A stretch of DNA of 64,000 nt, taken from NCBI GenBank assembly GCA_944474755.1, contig OX104112.1:88115756-88179755 (forward strand), written 5' to 3'. A program made the position numbers and the translations under genes. This DNA is from Limnoperna fortunei (lineage: Eukaryota; Mollusca; Bivalvia; Mytilida; Modiolidae). Below, in pieces: positions 60,437 through 64,000 of this stretch; position 1 is the stretch's first letter; each line of letters begins with the position of its first letter. The notes beneath the pieces are model-generated. The model was not told the DNA's origin. It did no database searches and saw nothing but the letters and a program-made list of their open reading frames with translations.

Positions 60437-60659
60437 GGCCATTGTGGAGCCCCCCACCTTTGCATTGCTTGTAAATATTAGATGACCATAAGTAGATAAT
60501 AAACTTCGGCCACAATTGGTGGCCCATTTTCTTCCAAATTTATGTGTTTTCTTATTTATTTGCAAACAAGCTCGCTGCACGGAGAAAATACAAATGAATG
60601 AGTTGAAAATCAAGTCAGATGATTTTTATTTCTTGGAATGAGCTCAAGTTGCATAAATG
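60437..60659 (+). repeat. Split direct repeat B1
   Basis: Identical to 61,091-61,313 as far as I can compare. Starts GGCCATTGTGGAGCC and ends AAGTTGCATAAATG. The last seven bases overlap the start of A2. Confidence 0.95.
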
Positions 60660-60875
60660 TCAGTTTATTTGGTAAAATAAACTGTTTTATGCACGAGCGA
60701 TCGATGGTTTTCCCTTATGGGTACCTCATTTGAGTAATGTCCTTCAATGTATGTAGGTAAACCCCAATTAGAACTTAAGTCCTTGAACGCACGTTTGTAA
60801 ACCCCATTATAACAGGACAATTAGATCTAATATCATACGTTTTGTTTTTCAAAGAAAATGGATGTTTCTTATTTT
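60653..60875 (+). repeat. Split direct repeat A2
   Basis: Identical to A1 at 54,323. It begins at the ATAAATG that ends B1, so B1 and A2 form the internal junction of the split repeats. Confidence 0.95.
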
Positions 60876-61090
60876 CCGCCGCTACCCCTCCTCCACCCAT
60901 TGCAGTTTACAATAGTATTATTTCTAGTTGTCAATCAGAGTTATTAAAACTTTATTTTCTTTTTTCTTATTTTATTATTATTATGTGTAGTTTTCTATTG
61001 GATGTTATGTTATTATTATTATGTTACAATTTTGTTATGTTCTGTCTTTTGATATTATTATGTGTACAGTTGTATTTTTTATGTTGGGTC

Positions 61091-61313
61091 GGCCATTGTG
61101 GAGCCCCCCACCTTTGCATTGCTTGTAAATATTAGATGACCATAAGTAGATAATAAACTTCGGCCACAATTGGTGGCCCATTTTCTTCCAAATTTATGTG
61201 TTTTCTTATTTATTTGCAAACAAGCTCGCTGCACGGAGAAAATACAAATGAATGAGTTGAAAATCAAGTCAGATGATTTTTATTTCTTGGAATGAGCTCA
61301 AGTTGCATAAATG
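61091..61313 (+). repeat. Split direct repeat B2
   Basis: Identical to B1; right end of the element at ATAAATG. A 215-bp TTATTATTATG-rich spacer (60,876-61,090) separates it from A2. Confidence 0.95.
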
Positions 61314-61789
61314 CAGTGTACATCTGAACTAAAGACCTTGGAATAAAATGAAAGTGGAATGCCTGTTAAATGCAGTTGCAAAGAATGCAATATATGTTTC
61401 ATCCGATTCTAATGTCGGTACAACTAGACTGGCTATCAAGATGAAGAGAACAAATCTTCAGTATTACTTGATGATCAATAATAAAATATAATTACTTGTA
61501 TGGATTATATATTGTTTACTAATATTCAGAAAATTATTTCAGTGATATGACAAAGTCCAGCAAAAACATTAAATAAACAAAGTATGAAATTAAATCAACA
61601 AAGTATGAAACCATATACCTATTATTTGTACCAAGCAAAAAATTTTCATCAAATACATACATGTACCTTTATGATTATCAACTACCATACCAAATTTATT
61701 TGTAGAAATAAGTTTGTTTATTTGAATGTTATTTAAAGCCACTTTCAGCAATTTTTCAGTTATAAAGTCACATCCAGTTTTATTGGTGG
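61314..61789. other. Flank right of the Ngaro element
   Basis: Continues the sequence broken by the Ngaro insertion. A direct repeat AAATAAACAAAGTATGAAAT / AAATCAACAAAGTATGAAAC is at about 61,570-61,610. No gene. Confidence 0.4.
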
Positions 61790-61945
61790 GGCAATCTGAA
61801 GTACCATGATGAAAACTCTGACCTTCTGTAGGAAGACTTGTAATCCTTGTAAATTGAGATTGGGTTTGAGTGCACCCATAATGAGACTCGAACCCGCAAC
61901 CCCTGTGTTAACAGTCATGTAACCAACTGGGATTTAACGTCAGTT
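61790..61945 (-). repeat. SINE copy
   Basis: On the minus strand: CAGTTGGTTACATGACTGTT, GGGTTCGAGTCTCATTATGG (good box B), CACTCAAACCCAATCTC and AATTTACAAGGATTACAAG. It has the best-kept tRNA-like box B in the window. Confidence 0.8.
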
Positions 61946-62149
61946 TCAACAAATTTGCATTTATGTCGGTTTCCAGTTTTTATTGTATTGCCTGTGGGGA
62001 CTGGAGAAACATAGGAATCTGGTGACTACATAAACACTATATTTGTTTTATATCTGTGTGAGCTTAAGCCCAGGTAAATCAAATTTGGTCCAGTGGAATC
62101 TTATGATGAGTACTACATTAAAGTTATTGGATTAGGTCAGTTCCTATGT

Positions 62150-62320
62150 AACCATGACAATAATTGGTATAAAGGCAGGAAAACTATAAATCCTTGTCAG
62201 TTAAGATTGGAGTTGAGACACCCTCCCGCAGTGAAACTCAAACCCAGAACCTAAGTGTTGACAGGCACTTGATCAATAGTAAAATGACTATGTTAATCAC
62301 TCATCCACAAAGGGCTCTGT
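62150..62320 (-). repeat. SINE copy
   Basis: On the minus strand: GTGCCTGTCAACACTTAGG, CTGGGTTTGAGTTTCACTGC, CTCAACTCCAATCTTAACTG and ACAAGGATTTATAGTTTTCC. It lies 0.2 kb from the previous copy in the same orientation. Confidence 0.75.
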
Positions 62321-62431
62321 AATCAAGAGAAGACCAAGACCCCTAAAAATAAGAAATGCACATAACAAAGAGACTCCAGACCGGTAGGCGGAATTGCACT
62401 TGTGAATACTACTTTACCAATTGAAAGTTAT

Positions 62432-62818
62432 TATACCCCCGCAAACTTGTTTGGGGGGTATATAGGAATCACCCTGTCTGTTTGTATGTCCGTCTGTCCA
62501 CATCCCTTGTAAGCGCTTCTCCTCCTACACTGCTTGAAAGATTTTATGAAACTTTACCTAAAGGAAGAACACCATATGTAGATATGCATGAAGAATTTTC
62601 GCAGCTGTCCGATATAATTCAGGGGAGATAATTGGACTTTTTAAATATAGTATTCAATGGGAGACCTCGTAAGCGGAACTCCTCCTACACCGATTGACAG
62701 ATTTTTATGAAACTTTACCTGAAGGAAGAACATCATATGTAGATATGCATGAAGAATTTTCGCCGCTGTCCGATATTATTCAGGGGAGATAATTGGACTT
62801 GAAGCGAAGCGGGGTATC
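62432..62818. repeat. TATACCCC...GGGGTATC dispersed repeat with internal duplication
   Basis: Ends are inverted: TATACCCC at the left and GGGGTATCC at the right. It contains GTCTGTTTGTATGTCCGTCT and two copies, 160 bp apart, of a ~120-bp block starting CTCCTCCTACAC and holding GTAGATATGCATGAAGAATT. Related to 6.06 and 26.89 kb. Confidence 0.75.
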
Positions 62819-63532
62819 CATTTGTGAGCGTGCTCACAGTCCACACTTGTTACTTCTGTCAAGTCGGGCTCTAATTACATACACCTGAATACAATTTGAG
62901 TTTTCTTGTCACTAAATCCTTTTCACTTTTTAGCCATGTCCTATATTTTTTAAAGAAATCTTCATGTCTGTGCGTGATTTTTGCTGTTCCTGTTTTAAAT
63001 AATACGTATTTATCCAAGTACAATGTATAACCTGTAATCAAGGCCGACATAAACCGCATGATCCAAAAGCCAATATCTTCGTTGGTGACAGTTTAAATTT
63101 AAATGGGAGGCTATCAGTTAGTTCTGTAACTGGGGGGCATCTAGCTTCATTTTTAATAATACAAAGCATTTCAGCCCGATTCCAGTGTGTAAAAATGCAT
63201 CCGAGTTCCGTTCGATTTCATTTCCACCTGGTCCTTGTACGGCTGGTGTAGCTTCGATTTGCACGAATAAAACTCCACAATTAAAAAATACATTGTGATT
63301 TTAGGATCTTATGTATAACTTTCATGACGTTGTTTATTCATGGATTCCATATTTGTAAGAAAATTTGCTTCCATTTGGTTTGTTTACATCTCGGTAACAA
63401 TCTTGTTGACGCTTTTTAATACATTTGGTACACTTTGGCGTCGAATGGAAAAAGCCGATTTGCCGACGTTCCGAATGTATACCCCAAGATTTCGTAGCCA
63501 CGATTCTGATTGGCTACCGGAGAATCTATGCA
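62819..63532. other. Sequence inside the right inverted repeat
   Basis: No recognised gene. Short frames here lack known motifs. Confidence 0.35.
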
Positions 63533-63652
63533 TATGACCCCTGACGTGACCTGTAATGGGATGTTGTTAGATCTACACGCAGCGACCATAGCAAAAAGGG
63601 GGGAGCAAGTGAAAGATTTAATTTTAATTAGATTGGAATTAAACAAATCAAT
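63533..63652 (-). repeat. Right inverted repeat of a candidate 11.6-kb composite
   Basis: Reverse complement of the block at 52,036-52,170, including TGACCCCTGACGTGACCTGT, TAATGGGATGTTGTTAGATC and GGGGAGCAAGTGAAAGATTT. Orientation is opposite to the left copy. Confidence 0.85.
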
Positions 63653-64000
63653 TTTCTAGCTCAAGCATGTTTTAGTTTATTATAGGCATAAAAGGGGGTG
63701 TTTATCTACTCGTCATTTGTTAAAAACTTTAGTTTATAATTTTTAGTTCAATTTCGCATCATTTAATATGTTATATTGCTGTCTGTATCATGAAGATTTA
63801 GTTTGTCAAAATAATTTTGGTTTGTTCCAAATCTTGATATTTTTACCACTTAATTATTCTGCTTTTAAAATTTAAGAGTTTTATGTATCTTGGTTTCTTC
63901 TAAAAGTGGAAATTTATGTCATTGTATTATCAGTCTCAATCCGGACTTATTTAATGTTTTGTATCTTGTTGAACAATCGGGTTTCCTTACTTACTTTATA
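63653..64000. other. Right edge, AT-rich
   Basis: Nothing recognised. Confidence 0.4.

Larger units (their letters stand above)
54323..61313 (+). mobile_element. Ngaro-type tyrosine-recombinase retroelement
   Basis: The element is 6,991 bp with split direct repeats: A1 (54,323-54,545), B1 (60,437-60,659), A2 (60,653-60,875), B2 (61,091-61,313). By eye both pairs are identical, and each repeat is 223 bp. Coding content in order: SGNH hydrolase relic, gag-like ORF1, remains of RT and RNase H, tyrosine recombinase. This repeat arrangement, and a recombinase in place of an integrase, define PAT/Ngaro-type DIRS-order elements. ATAAATG occurs at both ends and at the B1/A2 junction. The coding part is dead, and the RT is mostly missing. 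Confidence 0.92.

Noticed and set aside
54323..60875. LTR retrotransposon with two LTRs
   Set aside because: A1/A2 alone look like LTRs, but B1/B2 and a tyrosine recombinase without an integrase show the split repeats of an Ngaro element.
60842..61135. 97-codon frame near the 3' end of the Ngaro element
   Set aside because: It runs from A2 through a TTATTATTATG-rich spacer into B2; low complexity and no motif.

Overview
The window is AT-rich, intron- and repeat-dominated eukaryotic nuclear DNA. The repeat content fits a bivalve mollusc: tRNA-derived SINEs, a dispersed repeat ending in GCTGGACGTAAA plus a CAATCAATC tail, a TATACCCC-ended repeat with GTCCGTC motifs, a Crypton-type tyrosine-recombinase gene, an Ngaro/DIRS-type retroelement, and LINE and Penelope-like relics. 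The organism is an inference from repeat style; no species call is possible. There are no prokaryotic features, and I see no intact single-copy host gene, tRNA gene or rRNA gene.

Layout: 0-6 kb holds a SINE, a (GAGAT)n/(GAGGT)n array, and a minus-strand non-LTR retrotransposon (PHD finger, endonuclease, RT) whose 3' end runs into that array. 6-12.5 kb holds dispersed repeats and a Penelope-like RT relic. 12.5-22.8 kb is a decayed immunoglobulin-superfamily-like locus (signal-peptide exon, several Ig-like exons, possible membrane/cytoplasmic exons) interrupted by a Crypton-like recombinase gene with intact splice sites and a tandemly duplicated 96-bp exon (13.88-15.96 kb). 22.8-26.8 kb shows nothing recognisable.

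About 26.9-52.0 kb is a second, colinear, diverged copy of roughly 6-19.4 kb. In it, one part has been amplified into a head-to-tail array with a 4.8-kb period: a diverged partial unit 28.9-31.5 kb, three full units 31.5-45.9 kb, a unit with an internal deletion, and a diverged end unit stopping at 47.75 kb against a foldback element. The second copy of the Ig locus (signal-peptide exon, Ig-like exon) is at 50.4-51.0 kb.

52.04-63.65 kb is bounded by inverted copies of a ~130-bp sequence. Inside it sit a small TIR element (52.66-53.06 kb) and an Ngaro-type retroelement (54,323-61,313) with full split direct repeats A1 ... B1-A2 ... B2. The A and B pairs read as identical although the coding part is dead (gag broken, most of the RT missing, RNase H and recombinase with stops). 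An SGNH-hydrolase relic lies, unusually, between A1 and gag. The same 7 bases, ATAAATG, occur at both element ends and at the B1/A2 junction, as expected for recombinase-mediated integration of a circle.

Most long open frames here are low-complexity or chance frames. The informative signals are the structures: split repeats, exon duplication, segmental duplication, tandem amplification and foldback elements.
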